The notes: generated by a model not told the origin, from the letters alone. A DNA stretch of 64,000 nucleotides from Ancylomarina longa (GCF_003996985.1 NZ_RJJX01000015.1:1-64000); one strand, 5' to 3'; counted from the first letter of the stretch, positions 18,474 through 29,100 are shown. Program-made: numbers and translations.

Positions 18474-18480
18474 AAATGAG

Positions 18481-18510
18481 TTGGGCTGAATTTTTACTAA
18501 TTCAGCCCAA
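18481..18510. terminator. Bidirectional terminator between the dehydrogenase and rpe
   Basis: TTGGGCTGAATT (18481-18492) pairs with AATTCAGCCCAA (18499-18510). It lies between two convergent genes, with A/T-rich flanks on both sides. Confidence 0.75.
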
Positions 18511-18514
18511 TTAT

Positions 18515-19165
18515 TTATAATTTTTTCAACTCTGATATTGTTTGCGCTGGATTATTGGAGCCAAAAACAAAGCTTCCTGCTACCAGAGCATTTGCCCCGG
18601 CATCAATAAGTTTTTTTCCCGTTTGTAAATTTACTCCTCCATCAATTTCTATGAGTGTATCAGCCTGTTTATCCTGAATTAATGCCTTTAGTTTTTGTAC
18701 CTTACAATAAGTGTTTTTGATAAAACTTTGTCCTCCAAAGCCTGGATTTACACTCATTAATAACACAAGGTCAATGTCTTTGATTACATCTTCTAAGACA
18801 GAAATTGGAGTATGTGGATTTAATGATACTCCTGCTTTCATCCCATGTTGTTTAATATTTTGAATGGTTCGGTGTAAATGAGTACATGCCTCATAATGAA
18901 CAGTTAAAATATCAGAACCGGCTTTTTTAAAGGCTTCTACGTACCTGTCCGGATCAATAATCATCAAATGGACATCTAATGGCTTTTTTGCAATTTTGTT
19001 GATTTGTTCAACGACCGGAATACCGTAGGAAATATTGGGGACGAAAACTCCATCCATAATGTCAAGGTGGAACCAATCGGCTTCACTATTGTTTACCATG
19101 TCAATATCAGCTTGTAGATTTGTGAAATCAGCAGCTAAAAGAGAAGGTGAAATTAATGTTTGCAT
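18515..19165 (-). CDS. rpe: Ribulose-phosphate 3-epimerase
   Basis: A 216-residue TIM barrel of normal length that interconverts ribulose-5-phosphate and xylulose-5-phosphate in the pentose phosphate pathway. Family motifs are present: ISPSLLAADF at the first strand, WFHLDIMDGVFVPNISYG with metal-binding His and Asp, DVHLMI, MSVNPGFGGQSFI for phosphate binding, and EIDGGVNLQT with the second catalytic Asp. A TATCTTTG box lies 32 bases upstream of the start codon. Confidence 0.97.
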   Translation of the reverse strand: MQTLISPSLLAADFTNLQADIDMVNNSEADWFHLDIMDGVFVPNISYGIPVVEQINKIAKKPLDVHLMIIDPDRYVEAFKKAGSDILTVHYEACTHLHRTIQNIKQHGMKAGVSLNPHTPISVLEDVIKDIDLVLLMSVNPGFGGQSFIKNTYCKVQKLKALIQDKQADTLIEIDGGVNLQTGKKLIDAGANALVAGSFVFGSNNPAQTISELKKL

Positions 19166-19196
19166 TTAATTTTCTGTGTTTGGATTATATTTTGCG

Positions 19197-19204
19197 CAAA
19201 GATA
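19197..19204 (-). promoter_or_regulatory. Candidate -7 box for rpe
   Basis: TATCTTTG on the minus strand matches TAnnTTTG; the expected transcript start would be about 25 bases before the rpe ATG. No -33 TTG is seen at standard spacing. Confidence 0.45.
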
Positions 19205-19212
19205 AAACAATT

Positions 19213-19256
19213 AAGGATAAGAGATGAAAATGATATTTCATGATTCTCTTATCCTT
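19213..19256. terminator. Hairpin after the sigma factor gene
   Basis: A 12-bp perfect stem AAGGATAAGAGA (19213-19224) with TCTCTTATCCTT (19245-19256) around a 20-base loop lies 26 bases past the sigma gene stop. The U-run on the minus strand is weak, so termination is likely but not certain. Confidence 0.6.
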
Positions 19257-19281
19257 TTAGTGTATTCTATAAAAAGATTAT

Positions 19282-20148
19282 TTATTCTCCAAGGTAGGTT
19301 TTTAAAATTTTACTACGAAAAGTTGTCTTCATTCGTTTGATTGCTTTTTCCTTAATTTGTCGAACCCGTTCTCTTGTAAGTCCGAATTCTTTACCTATTT
19401 CTTCCAAGGAATATGGCGGTTTTCCATTTAGTCCAAAATATAATCTAATAATTGAGGCTTCACGTTTTGAAAGTGTCGAAAGGGAGCGATCAATCTCTTT
19501 TTTTAAGGAATCCTTAATTAATGTTTTGTCAGGACTAATATCATCATTACTTAGAAGAATATCGTACAGTGTATTTTCTTCATCAGGATTAATAGGAGCA
19601 TCCATGGAAACATGCCGTCCAGAAGCCTTTAATGCCTCTTTTACATCTTTCGGACTCATCTCTAATATATTAGCAATTTCTTCAGGCGATGGTTCCCGCT
19701 GATACTCTTGCTCTAATTGGGCGAATGTTTTGTTGATTTTATTAATAGAACCAATTTTATTTAATGGTAATCTAACAATTCTGGCTTGTTCTGCCAAAGC
19801 TTGCAAAATTGATTGGCGAATCCACCAAACTGCATACGAAATAAATTTAAAACCTCTTGTTTCATCAAATCTCTGTGCAGCTTTTATTAATCCTAAATTG
19901 CCTTCGTTAATTAGATCGGGTAGACTAAGTCCTTGATTCTGATATTGTTTAGAAACGGACACAACAAAACGCAGATTACACTTAATTAGTCGATCCAGAG
20001 CTTTTTTATCTCCTTTTTTTATCAACCGGGCAAGTTTTACCTCCTCTTCAGCTGAAATTAGGTCGACTTTCCCGATTTCATGCAGATACTTGTCCAACGA
20101 CGGAGTCTCTCTGTTTGTTACTTGTTTGGTTATTTTTAACTGTCTCAT
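19282..20148 (-). CDS. rpoD: Primary RNA polymerase sigma factor (RpoD/SigA type)
   Basis: A 288-residue sigma-70 factor of the short Bacteroidota primary type, lacking region 1.1. Region 1.2 is [19 protein letters not shown]; region 2 contains [20 protein letters not shown] and the -10 reading helix [20 protein letters not shown]; region 3 contains [12 protein letters not shown]; region 4.2 contains [20 protein letters not shown]. This group recognises the TTG/TAnnTTTG promoters seen in the window. The gene is monocistronic, divergent from rho across a 313-base gap. Confidence 0.93.
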   Translation of the reverse strand: MRQLKITKQVTNRETPSLDKYLHEIGKVDLISAEEEVKLARLIKKGDKKALDRLIKCNLRFVVSVSKQYQNQGLSLPDLINEGNLGLIKAAQRFDETRGFKFISYAVWWIRQSILQALAEQARIVRLPLNKIGSINKINKTFAQLEQEYQREPSPEEIANILEMSPKDVKEALKASGRHVSMDAPINPDEENTLYDILLSNDDISPDKTLIKDSLKKEIDRSLSTLSKREASIIRLYFGLNGKPPYSLEEIGKEFGLTRERVRQIKEKAIKRMKTTFRSKILKTYLGE

Positions 20149-20461
20149 AGTGGAATTAAATGGTATTTAATAAACAGGACATGCTTGCTCATTAATATTT
20201 AAATATAGCAAAATGATTTAATAAATGAAATTAGCAATCTATTACATTTGAAAGACTTCTAGGGTGAAACCTCATTGGGTCGTATGTAATTCACATTCGA
20301 TAAATTTTGAATTATTTTTTGTGAATTATAACTTATTGCGTAATATTGCACTTGAATTCCGATTGATTCTTCTCATATAGAGGTCGAAAGATCAGGTTCC
20401 GTATTGTTCAAATACAAATTCTATCTAATAACATTACCCTAAAAATATTAATAATTTATTT
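20149..20461. other. Divergent intergenic region, sigma factor / rho
   Basis: 313 A+T-rich bases that should hold promoters for both genes. I see no exact TAnnTTTG box; TAAATTTTG near 20300 has one base too many. No gene or RNA is recognised. Confidence 0.5.
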
Positions 20462-22168
20462 ATGTACGATATTCTTGAGTTAAACAAGAAGCTTGTGCCT
20501 GAATTACGAGAAATCGCAAAAGAACTCAAAATTAAAAAAATTGAGTCTTTTAAGAAACAGGATTTGATATATAAAATTCTGGATCAACAGGCAATTGTAG
20601 CTTCTGAAATGAAATCCACAGAGAAAAAAGCTCCCCGAAAAAGAGCAATGAAATCTGATGTGGATGATGAGCAGTCTAAACTGAAACTGCGAAAGAAGAG
20701 AAAATCAGAACAACCTGTAAAGGATGTTGTGAAAGAAACGGCTGTTCAAATGGGTAAAGAAGATTTTAAACCAAAAGAAGTTCCTGCAAATAAAAGAAGG
20801 CAAGAGAGAAAAGTGGTTGAAAATTCTACTTTAACTCATCAAGAAGAAAAATCCCCTGCTAACAAACCTTCTTCGGAAGATCTTAAAATGAAGGTTGAAA
20901 GACCGGAAAGAGCAGAGAGACAGGAGAGAGTAGAGAGACCAGAAAAAAAGGATCGACAGGAACGTTCCGATAGGTCTGAAAGACAAGATAAACCCAATCC
21001 AAACAAAAAACGCTTCGAGAAGCGGGAGAAAGAGAAGATGTTTGAATTCGATGGGATTATTCATAATGCCGGTGTACTGGAAATTATGCCTGATGGTTAC
21101 GGTTTCCTACGTTCTTCAGACTATAATTATTTAAACTCCCCTGATGATATCTATGTTTCTCAATCTCAGATTAAATTATTTGGATTAAAAACAGGAGATA
21201 CAGTCAATGGTACTATTCGTCCTCCCAAAGAGGGAGAAAAATATTTTCCATTGATAAAAGTGGAAAAAATAAATGGACGCCTACCAGATGTTATTCGGGA
21301 TCGGGTACCATTTGATCATTTAACTCCCTTATTTCCTGATGAGAAATTCAATCTTACTGGTAAAGGTACGCCATCTCTTTCTACCAGAGTTGTGGATATG
21401 TTTGCCCCAATTGGAAAAGGACAGCGTGGTTTAATTGTAGCACAACCAAAAACAGGTAAAACTGTTTTATTGAAAGAAGTTGCTAATGCAATTGCTGCAA
21501 ATCATCCTGAAGCATTCATGATTATCTTATTAATTGATGAACGCCCGGAGGAAGTTACAGATATGGCTAGAAGTGTAAATGCCGAAGTCATATCTTCTAC
21601 TTTCGATGAGCCAGCAGAGCGTCATGTTCGTGTTGCCAATATTGTTTTGGAAAAAGCCAAACGTATGGTAGAATGTGGGCACGATGTTGTAATTCTTCTA
21701 GATTCTATTACGCGATTAGCTCGTGCTTACAATACTGTTTCTCCTGCATCAGGAAAAGTGCTTTCCGGAGGGGTAGATGCAAATGCATTACACAAACCAA
21801 AACGATTCTTTGGTGCTGCGCGGAATATTGAAAATGGTGGATCTTTAACTATTTTGGCAACGGCACTAACAGAGACGGGATCGAAAATGGATGAGGTAAT
21901 CTTTGAAGAATTTAAAGGTACTGGTAATATGGAATTACAGCTCGACAGAAAATTATCTAATAAGAGAATTTATCCTGCTGTTGATATTACCGCATCAAGT
22001 ACTCGCCGTGAAGATCTTCTTTTAGATGAGAATGAATTGAATCGTATTTGGATTCTTCGAAATTATCTAACGGATATGAATTCGATTGAAGCAATGCAGT
22101 TTTTAAGAGATAGGCTTAAACGAACCAAATCCAACGAGGAGTTTTTAATTTCTATGAATGATAAATAA
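20462..22168 (+). CDS. rho: Transcription termination factor Rho
   Basis: A 568-residue hexameric RNA helicase. A Rho N-terminal domain (1-45) is followed by a long charged, probably disordered insertion (about 50-195) rich in Lys, Arg and Glu with [20 protein letters not shown]-type repeats, common in Bacteroidota Rho. The cold-shock-like RNA-binding domain has [20 protein letters not shown]. The ATPase core carries Walker [11 protein letters not shown], Walker [17 protein letters not shown], the Q-loop [10 protein letters not shown] and the R-loop region. It ends with a strong terminator. Confidence 0.98.
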   Translation: MYDILELNKKLVPELREIAKELKIKKIESFKKQDLIYKILDQQAIVASEMKSTEKKAPRKRAMKSDVDDEQSKLKLRKKRKSEQPVKDVVKETAVQMGKEDFKPKEVPANKRRQERKVVENSTLTHQEEKSPANKPSSEDLKMKVERPERAERQERVERPEKKDRQERSDRSERQDKPNPNKKRFEKREKEKMFEFDGIIHNAGVLEIMPDGYGFLRSSDYNYLNSPDDIYVSQSQIKLFGLKTGDTVNGTIRPPKEGEKYFPLIKVEKINGRLPDVIRDRVPFDHLTPLFPDEKFNLTGKGTPSLSTRVVDMFAPIGKGQRGLIVAQPKTGKTVLLKEVANAIAANHPEAFMIILLIDERPEEVTDMARSVNAEVISSTFDEPAERHVRVANIVLEKAKRMVECGHDVVILLDSITRLARAYNTVSPASGKVLSGGVDANALHKPKRFFGAARNIENGGSLTILATALTETGSKMDEVIFEEFKGTGNMELQLDRKLSNKRIYPAVDITASSTRREDLLLDENELNRIWILRNYLTDMNSIEAMQFLRDRLKRTKSNEEFLISMNDK

Positions 22169-22187
22169 ATCATTGATATATGAATCA

Positions 22188-22218
22188 AAAAAGGCGGTAA
22201 TTATTTACCGTCTTTTTT
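22188..22218 (+). terminator. Terminator of rho
   Basis: AAAAGGCGGTAA pairs with TTACCGTCTTTT across a 4-base loop, followed by a U-run; 20 bases past the rho stop. Confidence 0.88.
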
Positions 22219-22445
22219 TTGTGGAATTATTTTGGGGATGATGATGTTCTGGATTTGTGAGATTTTCATTATTAGATATCTAGCTTGAATTTTAATTCTA
22301 TATAATCTTGATAAATACTTTTAGAAATTTTCAAACCTGCTTATTTTAAATAAGTATAAATTACAAAACAAAGAATGTTTTGTAATCTCCGGATAGCAAA
22401 AACTGTCATTAATTCCATAAATTTGCGAAGTAAATTCAAGAATGA

Positions 22446-23633
22446 ATGAATACTTTAGTTCAGACACATAATAGTTTGTTGAAAGACAAAAAAACTACCA
22501 TTAGGCGTGAATTGGCTGATGAAATTGATTGGTCGCAACGTTTAATTGCAATTAAAGGTTCCAGAGGAGTAGGAAAAACTACATTCTTATTGGATTATGT
22601 GCGTGAACACTGTGCTAATGATAAATCATGCTTATACATTAACCTAAACAATCTTTTCTTTACAGAGAGGGGTCTGGTTTCATTTGTTGATGAATTCTAC
22701 AAAAAAGGAGGTAAATTATTACTCTTAGATCAGATTCATAAATACCCAGAGTGGGCCTCGGATCTTAGAACTTGTTATGAGAATTATCCCGATTTACACA
22801 TTATTTTTACAGCTTCTTCTATTTTAAGAGTTAAAACAAATGAGGAGCTGAAAGGTATTGTACATGTTTATTATTTGAACGGACTATCTTTCAGGGAGTT
22901 TTTAAATCACGAAACGGGAAATAAATTTCGAAGATATTCTTTAGAATTTATTCTAGAGCACCATGAGGAAATTGTGGATGAGATACTTGAAAAAGTGCGT
23001 CCGTTAGCCTATTTTAATAATTATTTACGATATGGATACTATCCTTGCTATTTGGAGGAAAAGAGTTTTATTGACAGTTTGTTAAAGATTATCAATCTGA
23101 TGCTTGAGTTTGATATCACTTATTTGAACCAGATTGATTTGAAATATCTACAAAAACTTAAGAAACTTCTGTATATAATATCTTGTAATGTTCCTTTTCA
23201 GCCAAATGTAAGCAAATTGGCAAATGATGTGGAAACATCCCGAGCCACTATTATGAATTATCTGCGTTATCTGAAAAATGCGAGATTAATTTTTCTTTTG
23301 AATTCAAAGGAGAGCTCGAAAGATTCTTCAAAAAAACCAAATAAAGTTTACTTGCATAATACAAATCTTCTGTACGCAATTTCACCAGATAATATAGACG
23401 ATGACAATTTACGAGAAACGTTCTTTTATAATCAAGTAGGACCGGGCAGATCTATTACAAGTACAGATAGAGGGCATTTTTTGGTGAACGATCAGTATAA
23501 TTTCGAGATTAACGAAAGTATTGATAATCCCGAATCTAAATTTAGAACAGAAGACTTTTTTATTGCAGCCGATATGATAGAACGTGGAGAAGGAAACAAA
23601 ATTCCATTGTGGCTTTTCGGCTTTTTATATTAG
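22446..23633 (+). CDS. AAA-family ATPase with DUF4143 domain
   Basis: A 395-residue protein with an N-terminal AAA domain and a C-terminal DUF4143 region. Walker A is GSRGVGKT (38-45). The Walker B strand reads LLLLDQIHKYPEW, so the usual catalytic Glu is Gln96; the typical family form is DEIH. A winged-helix-like part NVSKLANDVETSRATIMNYL sits near 255-275, and the end KIPLWLFGFLY is family-typical, so the gene is complete. Such ATPases are frequent in Bacteroidota and of unknown role. It lies 60 bases upstream of nifJ and could share its transcript. A TAAATTTG box at 22418-22425 could be its -7 element. Confidence 0.85.
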   Translation: MNTLVQTHNSLLKDKKTTIRRELADEIDWSQRLIAIKGSRGVGKTTFLLDYVREHCANDKSCLYINLNNLFFTERGLVSFVDEFYKKGGKLLLLDQIHKYPEWASDLRTCYENYPDLHIIFTASSILRVKTNEELKGIVHVYYLNGLSFREFLNHETGNKFRRYSLEFILEHHEEIVDEILEKVRPLAYFNNYLRYGYYPCYLEEKSFIDSLLKIINLMLEFDITYLNQIDLKYLQKLKKLLYIISCNVPFQPNVSKLANDVETSRATIMNYLRYLKNARLIFLLNSKESSKDSSKKPNKVYLHNTNLLYAISPDNIDDDNLRETFFYNQVGPGRSITSTDRGHFLVNDQYNFEINESIDNPESKFRTEDFFIAADMIERGEGNKIPLWLFGFLY

Positions 23634-23693
23634 AGAGAATAAATAACAGAAATAAATTAACTACCATTAATTAAAATTAATTGGAGGAGTAAA

Positions 23694-26600
23694 ATGGTAA
23701 AAGAAAAAAAATTCATTACCTGCGATGGTAATGCTGCTGCCGCTCACGTAGCTTATATGTTTAGTGAGGTGTCCTGTATTTACCCTATTACACCATCTTC
23801 GCCTATGGCCGAAAATGTAGATGAATGGGCTGCAAAAGGGCGTAAAAATCTATTTGGTGATACAGTTCGTTTAGCCGAATTGCAATCAGAAGGTGGTGCT
23901 GCAGGAGCAGTTCACGGTTCTATGCAAGCAGGTGCTTTAACCACGACTTACACTGCATCTCAGGGATTATTATTGATGATTCCTAATATGTACAAAATCG
24001 CAGGAGAGTTGCTTCCATGTGTTTTCCACGTAAGTGCTCGTGCTTTAGCAGCTCAGGCTCTTTCAATCTTTGGTGACCATTCCGATATTTACGCTGCAAG
24101 ACAAACTGGTTTTGCAATGTTGGCTTCAGGTTCTGTTCAGGAGGTTATGGATCTTTCCGCAGTTTCTCACCTTACAGCGATTAAATCAAGAGTTCCTTTC
24201 GTAAATTTCTTCGATGGTTTCCGTACTTCGCATGAAATCCAGAAGGTGGAAGCGATTGATATGGAAGATATGAGAGGTTTGGTTGATATGGAGGCACTTC
24301 AGCAATTTCGCGATCGTGCATTGAATCCAGAATCACCTGTAACAAGAGGTACTGCTCAAAATCCAGATATTTATTTCCAGTCGCGTGAAGCTGCTAATCC
24401 ATTTTACGACAGAGTGCCGGATATGGTTGAAGCATACATGAATGATATCAATAAGATAACTGGTAGAGAATACAAGCCATTTATTTATTATGGTGCTGAA
24501 GATGCTGAAAATGTAATCATTGCTATGGGATCTGTAACCGAAACAATTAAAGAGGTTATTGATTTTAAATTGAAAAATGGTGAAAAAGTTGGTATGGTAG
24601 GTGTTCATTTGTATCGCCCATTTTCTGCTAAGCATTTCTTGAATGTACTACCAAAATCAGTGAAACGTATTTCTGTATTAGATCGTACCAAAGAACCGGG
24701 TGCTAATGGAGATCCATTATATCTTGATGTTAGGGAAGTTTTATACGGAAAAGAAAATGCTCCTATCGTTGTGGGTGGCCGTTACGGTTTGGGATCAAAA
24801 GATGTAACTCCTTCTCAAATCATTGCTGTTTATAAGAACCTTGCAATGAATGAACCTAAAAATCAGTTTACCTTAGGTATTGTTGATGATGTTACTTTTA
24901 GATCTTTACCATTAGAAGAAGAATTGAAAGTGAATTCAGAAAGCCTTTACGAAGCTAAATTTTATGGTTTAGGATCTGATGGTACAGTTGGGGCTAATAA
25001 AAATTCTATCAAAATTATTGGTGGAGCAACCGATAAATATTGTCAGGCATACTTTGCTTATGATTCAAAAAAATCAGGTGGTTTTACTGCTTCTCACCTT
25101 CGTTTTGGTGATGATCCTATTCGTTCAACTTACCTGGTAACAACACCCGATTTTGTTGCATGTCATGTACCAGCCTACTTGTATCTTTACGATGTATTGA
25201 AAGGTTTGAAAAAAGGAGGTTCATTCCTTTTGAATTCAATTTTTGATGCGGAAGAAACTAAAAAGAATCTCCCAGATCATATGAAACAGTACTTGGCTCA
25301 AAATGATATCAAATTTTATATTATCAACGGTACTAAATTAGGTGAAGAGCTTGGTTTAGGTAATCGCACAAATACTATCATGCAATCTGCATTCTTCAAG
25401 ATCACAAATGTAATTCCATTCGAATTAGCAGTTGAGGAAATGAAGAAAGCTATCGTTAAGTCATATGGTAATAAAGGAGAGAAAATTGTAAACATGAACT
25501 TTGCCGCTGTTGATGCTGGTGGAAATAATGTTGTTGAAGTTGAAGTGCCTGCTGATTGGAAGAAACTGAATGCTACTGCTGAGTTTGGTTCTTCAGAAGG
25601 TCGTCCTGATTTTATTGCCAAGGTTTGTGATCCAATGAATGCACAAAAAGGGGATGATATTCCTGTGTCTGCATTCTTAGGTATTGAAGATGGAACTTTT
25701 CCTGCCGGAACTACCAGATTTGAAAAACGTGGTGTTGCTGTAAATGTTCCTGAATGGAAGGATGAAACTTGTATTCAATGTAATCAATGTGCTTTTGTTT
25801 GCCCTCATGCAGCTATTCGTCCATTCCTATTAAGTGAAGAGGAACTTGCTGCTGCTCCAGAAGGAACTGCAGTAAAACCTGCTACCGGTAAAGGTTTGAA
25901 AGAATATAGTTTTCGTATCCAGGTTGATGTGGAAGATTGTACTGGTTGTGGTAACTGTGTAGATGTTTGTCCTGCTCCTAAATCGAAAGCTTTGGAAATG
26001 AAGCCTCTTGCAACTCAAGATGCAGAAAGAGGAAGATGGCATTATATGGACGAAAAAGTTGGTTACAAGGACTTGTTGCCAAAAACAAATGTGAAAAACT
26101 CACAATTTGCACAACCTTTGTTTGAATTCTCTGGTGCTTGTGCTGGTTGTGGAGAAACTCCATATATCAAATTAATTACTCAAATGTTTGGTGAAAGAAT
26201 GATTGTTGCCAATGCAACAGGATGTTCTTCTATCTATGGTGGATCTGCACCTTCTACTCCTTATTGTAAAAATTACAAGAGTGGTAAAGGTCCAGCTTGG
26301 GCAAACTCATTATTCGAAGATAATGCTGAGTATGGTTTGGGTATGGCTGAAGCTGTTAAGAAAATGCGTACTCGTATTACTGAGCGTATGACTGACAATA
26401 TGGATGCTGTAAATGCAGAAACTAAAGTTGCTTTTGCTGAATGGCTAGAAGCTAAAGAAGATGCTGATGCATCAGAAGTAGCATCTGAAAAAGTAATTGA
26501 TGCTTTACAGAATGAAACTCATAAAGTAGCTAAAGAAATCCTTGACCTTAAACAATACCTTATTAAAAAATCTATGTGGATTTTTGGTGGTGACGGTTGG

Positions 26601-27233
26601 GCTTATGATATAGGTTTCGGTGGATTAGATCATGTACTTGCTTCAGGTGAAAATATAAACGTATTGGTACTTGATACTGAAGTTTATTCAAATACTGGAG
26701 GACAGGCTTCTAAAGCAACTCCAGTAGGTGCTGTTGCAAAATTTGCTGCTGCTGGTAAGCGTATCAGAAAGAAAGATTTGGGTATGATTGCTATGTCTTA
26801 CGGATATGTTTATGTTGCTCAAGTAGCAATGGGTGCTAACCAAGCTCAGTACTATAAAGCTGTTAAAGAGGCTGAAGCTTATCCGGGACCATCATTGATT
26901 ATTGCTTATGCACCATGTATTGCTCATGGCTTAAAGGCATCAATGGGTAAAACTCAAGCAGAAGGTAAAAAAGCTGTTGAGTCTGGATACTGGCACTTGT
27001 ATCGTAACAATCCAATGTTAGAAGCTGAAGGAAAAAATCCATTCGTTTTGGATTCGAAAGAACCAGAATGGGCTAAATTTCAAGATTTCTTAGCTGGAGA
27101 GATACGTTACACTTCACTTCAAAAATCTTTCCCTGAGCAGGCTAAAGAGTTATTTGTTTCTGCTGAGGAGAATGCGAAATGGAGATATAAAACTTATCAA
27201 CGTCAAGCTGCTTTAGATTATTCTGAAGAATAG
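23694..27233 (+). CDS. nifJ: Pyruvate:ferredoxin (flavodoxin) oxidoreductase
   Basis: A 1179-residue single-chain PFOR that converts pyruvate and CoA to acetyl-CoA and CO2, reducing ferredoxin. Domain order fits the family: the N-terminal pyrimidine-binding domain (ITCDGNAAAAHVAYMFSEV), the transketolase C-like and gamma domains, two 4Fe-4S clusters (CIQCNQCAFVCPHA and CTGCGNCVDVCPAPKSKAL), and the TPP domain with GACAGCGETPY and GGDGWAYDIGFGGLDHVLAS. A clear Shine-Dalgarno GGAGGAG precedes the ATG, which is rare in this phylum and suits a highly expressed enzyme. A hairpin terminator follows. It points to anaerobic or fermentative metabolism. Confidence 0.98.
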   Translation: MVKEKKFITCDGNAAAAHVAYMFSEVSCIYPITPSSPMAENVDEWAAKGRKNLFGDTVRLAELQSEGGAAGAVHGSMQAGALTTTYTASQGLLLMIPNMYKIAGELLPCVFHVSARALAAQALSIFGDHSDIYAARQTGFAMLASGSVQEVMDLSAVSHLTAIKSRVPFVNFFDGFRTSHEIQKVEAIDMEDMRGLVDMEALQQFRDRALNPESPVTRGTAQNPDIYFQSREAANPFYDRVPDMVEAYMNDINKITGREYKPFIYYGAEDAENVIIAMGSVTETIKEVIDFKLKNGEKVGMVGVHLYRPFSAKHFLNVLPKSVKRISVLDRTKEPGANGDPLYLDVREVLYGKENAPIVVGGRYGLGSKDVTPSQIIAVYKNLAMNEPKNQFTLGIVDDVTFRSLPLEEELKVNSESLYEAKFYGLGSDGTVGANKNSIKIIGGATDKYCQAYFAYDSKKSGGFTASHLRFGDDPIRSTYLVTTPDFVACHVPAYLYLYDVLKGLKKGGSFLLNSIFDAEETKKNLPDHMKQYLAQNDIKFYIINGTKLGEELGLGNRTNTIMQSAFFKITNVIPFELAVEEMKKAIVKSYGNKGEKIVNMNFAAVDAGGNNVVEVEVPADWKKLNATAEFGSSEGRPDFIAKVCDPMNAQKGDDIPVSAFLGIEDGTFPAGTTRFEKRGVAVNVPEWKDETCIQCNQCAFVCPHAAIRPFLLSEEELAAAPEGTAVKPATGKGLKEYSFRIQVDVEDCTGCGNCVDVCPAPKSKALEMKPLATQDAERGRWHYMDEKVGYKDLLPKTNVKNSQFAQPLFEFSGACAGCGETPYIKLITQMFGERMIVANATGCSSIYGGSAPSTPYCKNYKSGKGPAWANSLFEDNAEYGLGMAEAVKKMRTRITERMTDNMDAVNAETKVAFAEWLEAKEDADASEVASEKVIDALQNETHKVAKEILDLKQYLIKKSMWIFGGDGWAYDIGFGGLDHVLASGENINVLVLDTEVYSNTGGQASKATPVGAVAKFAAAGKRIRKKDLGMIAMSYGYVYVAQVAMGANQAQYYKAVKEAEAYPGPSLIIAYAPCIAHGLKASMGKTQAEGKKAVESGYWHLYRNNPMLEAEGKNPFVLDSKEPEWAKFQDFLAGEIRYTSLQKSFPEQAKELFVSAEENAKWRYKTYQRQAALDYSEE

Positions 27234-27254
27234 AGACATTCTGATATTCATGAT

Positions 27255-27285
27255 AAGGGATTCCAATAATTGGGATCCCTTTTTA
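27255..27285 (+). terminator. Terminator of nifJ
   Basis: AAGGGAT-TCCAA pairs with TTGGGATCCCTT around a short loop, then a U-run; 22 bases past the stop codon. Confidence 0.85.
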
Positions 27286-27371
27286 TTTGAGCAAATGTCT
27301 GTTGTATGACATTTTAAGCAGTTTGTTTTAAGTATTTTATCTTATACAATTTATTTTCAATTAAAACGAAT

Positions 27372-27827
27372 TTGATGAAACGGATAAGTAGACTTTTTAC
27401 AATTTTAATTCTAGCCTTCCTATACTCCTGTAGTAGCGGCGGAGGTGATGATGGAATGACACCTACACCAAATCCTCAACCTAAAGCGGATTTTACTGTA
27501 AGAACAGCAACAAAAACGGCCAGTCATCCTTGGGCTAATAAAGGACATTCTGTCGGATACACAATAAATGGAATTGAAGCCCTAACTCTAACGCTTACCA
27601 GAGGAACAACTTATGTTTTTGAAATCCAAACTAGCGGTCACCCTTTTTATATAAGTACTGATGAGATTGGAGCTAGTGCAGGCGAAGTAACAGATGGTAT
27701 TGTTGGTAGTATGACAGAGAACGGAACATTGCGATTTACACCTAATAGTAATCATCCTGATTTATTGTATTATCAATGTGGAATACACCAACAAATGGGG
27801 TATATTATCAATATTGTAGATCCATAG
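27372..27827 (+). CDS. Small lipoprotein with cupredoxin-like domain
   Basis: A 151-residue lipoprotein. The signal peptide MMKRISRLFTILILAFLYSC ends in a lipobox, with the lipidated Cys at residue 20, followed by a Ser/Gly linker. Residues about 40-150 form a beta-sandwich of the cupredoxin type: LTRGTTYVFEIQTSGHPFYI and DLLYYQCGIHQQMGYIINI. The His in SGHPFYI and the Cys and His in YQCGIHQQM are in plausible positions for a copper site, but metal binding is not proven. It is monocistronic, after nifJ, and followed by its own terminator. Confidence 0.8.
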   Translation: MMKRISRLFTILILAFLYSCSSGGGDDGMTPTPNPQPKADFTVRTATKTASHPWANKGHSVGYTINGIEALTLTLTRGTTYVFEIQTSGHPFYISTDEIGASAGEVTDGIVGSMTENGTLRFTPNSNHPDLLYYQCGIHQQMGYIINIVDP

Positions 27828-27898
27828 TTTTTTCGGGCTTCTTTACTTTTAATGATTTACGATTCAGGTAAATTTTTTTTTAAATCTTGAATCGAAGT

Positions 27899-27941
27899 GG
27901 CAGAATAGATGGTTGGTAGATCTTTCTATTCTGCCCTTTTA
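27899..27941 (+). terminator. Terminator of the cupredoxin-like lipoprotein gene
   Basis: GGCAGAATAGA (27899-27909) pairs with TCTATTCTGCC (27925-27935), followed by CTTTT. Confidence 0.75.
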
Positions 27942-28086
27942 AATAAAATAAGACCCTAAAATCTTAAAAAAGAGAAAAGTAGTTGTTTTTAAATTGATAG
28001 TCAGCATATTAAATTTGATTTTGATTGAATATCTCAACATCATTTATTAAATTTAGATACATCAAGAAATTTTAATCCAAAATCAT

Positions 28087-29100
28087 ATGGCAAATTTAAA
28101 TGTTGAATTCATGGGGTTGAATCTTAAAAATCCCATTATTGTTGGTGCTTGTACCCTTTCCGCAACAGTAGAAGGAGCACAGGAACTAGAACGAGCAGGT
28201 GCTGCAGCTATTGTTTACAAATCTCTATTCGAAGAGCAAATCCAAATGGAAAGAGCTCAACTTTCAGATGAATTGGATGAGTATACTGAGCGTAATGCTG
28301 AGATGACTTCTATTTTTCCAGCACTAGAGCATGCTGGACCTAAGGCTCATATTCTTAAACTAGCAGAGGTGAAAAAGAATGTAAGTATTCCAGTAATAGC
28401 TAGTTTGAATTGCATTTATGATATAACGTGGTTCGATTATGCGAAGCAATTGGAAGACGTAGGAGTTGATGCATTAGAATTAAATTTTTATGCAATGCCC
28501 GGTGATGTTGATAAATCTGCTGCTCAGCTGGAAGATGACAAGGTTAAAATTGTTGAAACCTTAAAGGAAAGACTTAAAATTCCTTTCTGTATCAAATTGA
28601 GTCCCTATTATACAAATACTTTGAATTTTGTGAATCGTCTTGATCAAGCTGGAGCATCTGGATTTGTGTTATTTAATCGTTTGTTTCAGCCAGAAATTAA
28701 TATTCAAAGTGAAGAACATGTCACAAAATTTAATTTAAGTAATCAGGGAGATTTTAAATTAGGATTGCGATATGTTGGACTTCTTTATAAAAAAATAAAA
28801 GGAAGTTTATGTGGAACAAATGGTATTTACAAATTTGATGATGTTATTCAAATGCTTTTGAGCGGTGCTAATACTGTACAAATGGTGAGTGCATTGTATA
28901 AAAATGAACCCACATATATTGCAGAAGTATTATCTGAACTTGAAAATTGGATGGATAAAAAAGGCTACAAGTCGATAGATGAATTTAGAGGGAAACTTTC
29001 AGATAATGAATTGAAAGTGTCGGACATTTATTATAGAGCCCAATATCTTGATTATTTACTTCATCCGGAAGAGATCATGAATAAATATCCAATGAGATAA
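28087..29100 (+). CDS. Dihydroorotate dehydrogenase-like flavoprotein
   Basis: A 337-residue FMN-dependent TIM barrel related to class 1 dihydroorotate dehydrogenases. MGLNLKNPIIVGACTLS is the first strand, IPVIASLNC the third, and IPFCIKLSPYY carries the FMN-binding Lys. The late strands AGASGFVLFNR and LLSGANTVQMVSALYK match the phosphate-binding part. It lacks the clear active-site loop of true PyrD, and such paralogues are usually annotated only as DHODH-like; the substrate is unknown. The gene lies between nifJ and ppdK, so a link to central carbon metabolism or redox is possible but is inference. Confidence 0.82.
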   Translation: MANLNVEFMGLNLKNPIIVGACTLSATVEGAQELERAGAAAIVYKSLFEEQIQMERAQLSDELDEYTERNAEMTSIFPALEHAGPKAHILKLAEVKKNVSIPVIASLNCIYDITWFDYAKQLEDVGVDALELNFYAMPGDVDKSAAQLEDDKVKIVETLKERLKIPFCIKLSPYYTNTLNFVNRLDQAGASGFVLFNRLFQPEINIQSEEHVTKFNLSNQGDFKLGLRYVGLLYKKIKGSLCGTNGIYKFDDVIQMLLSGANTVQMVSALYKNEPTYIAEVLSELENWMDKKGYKSIDEFRGKLSDNELKVSDIYYRAQYLDYLLHPEEIMNKYPMR

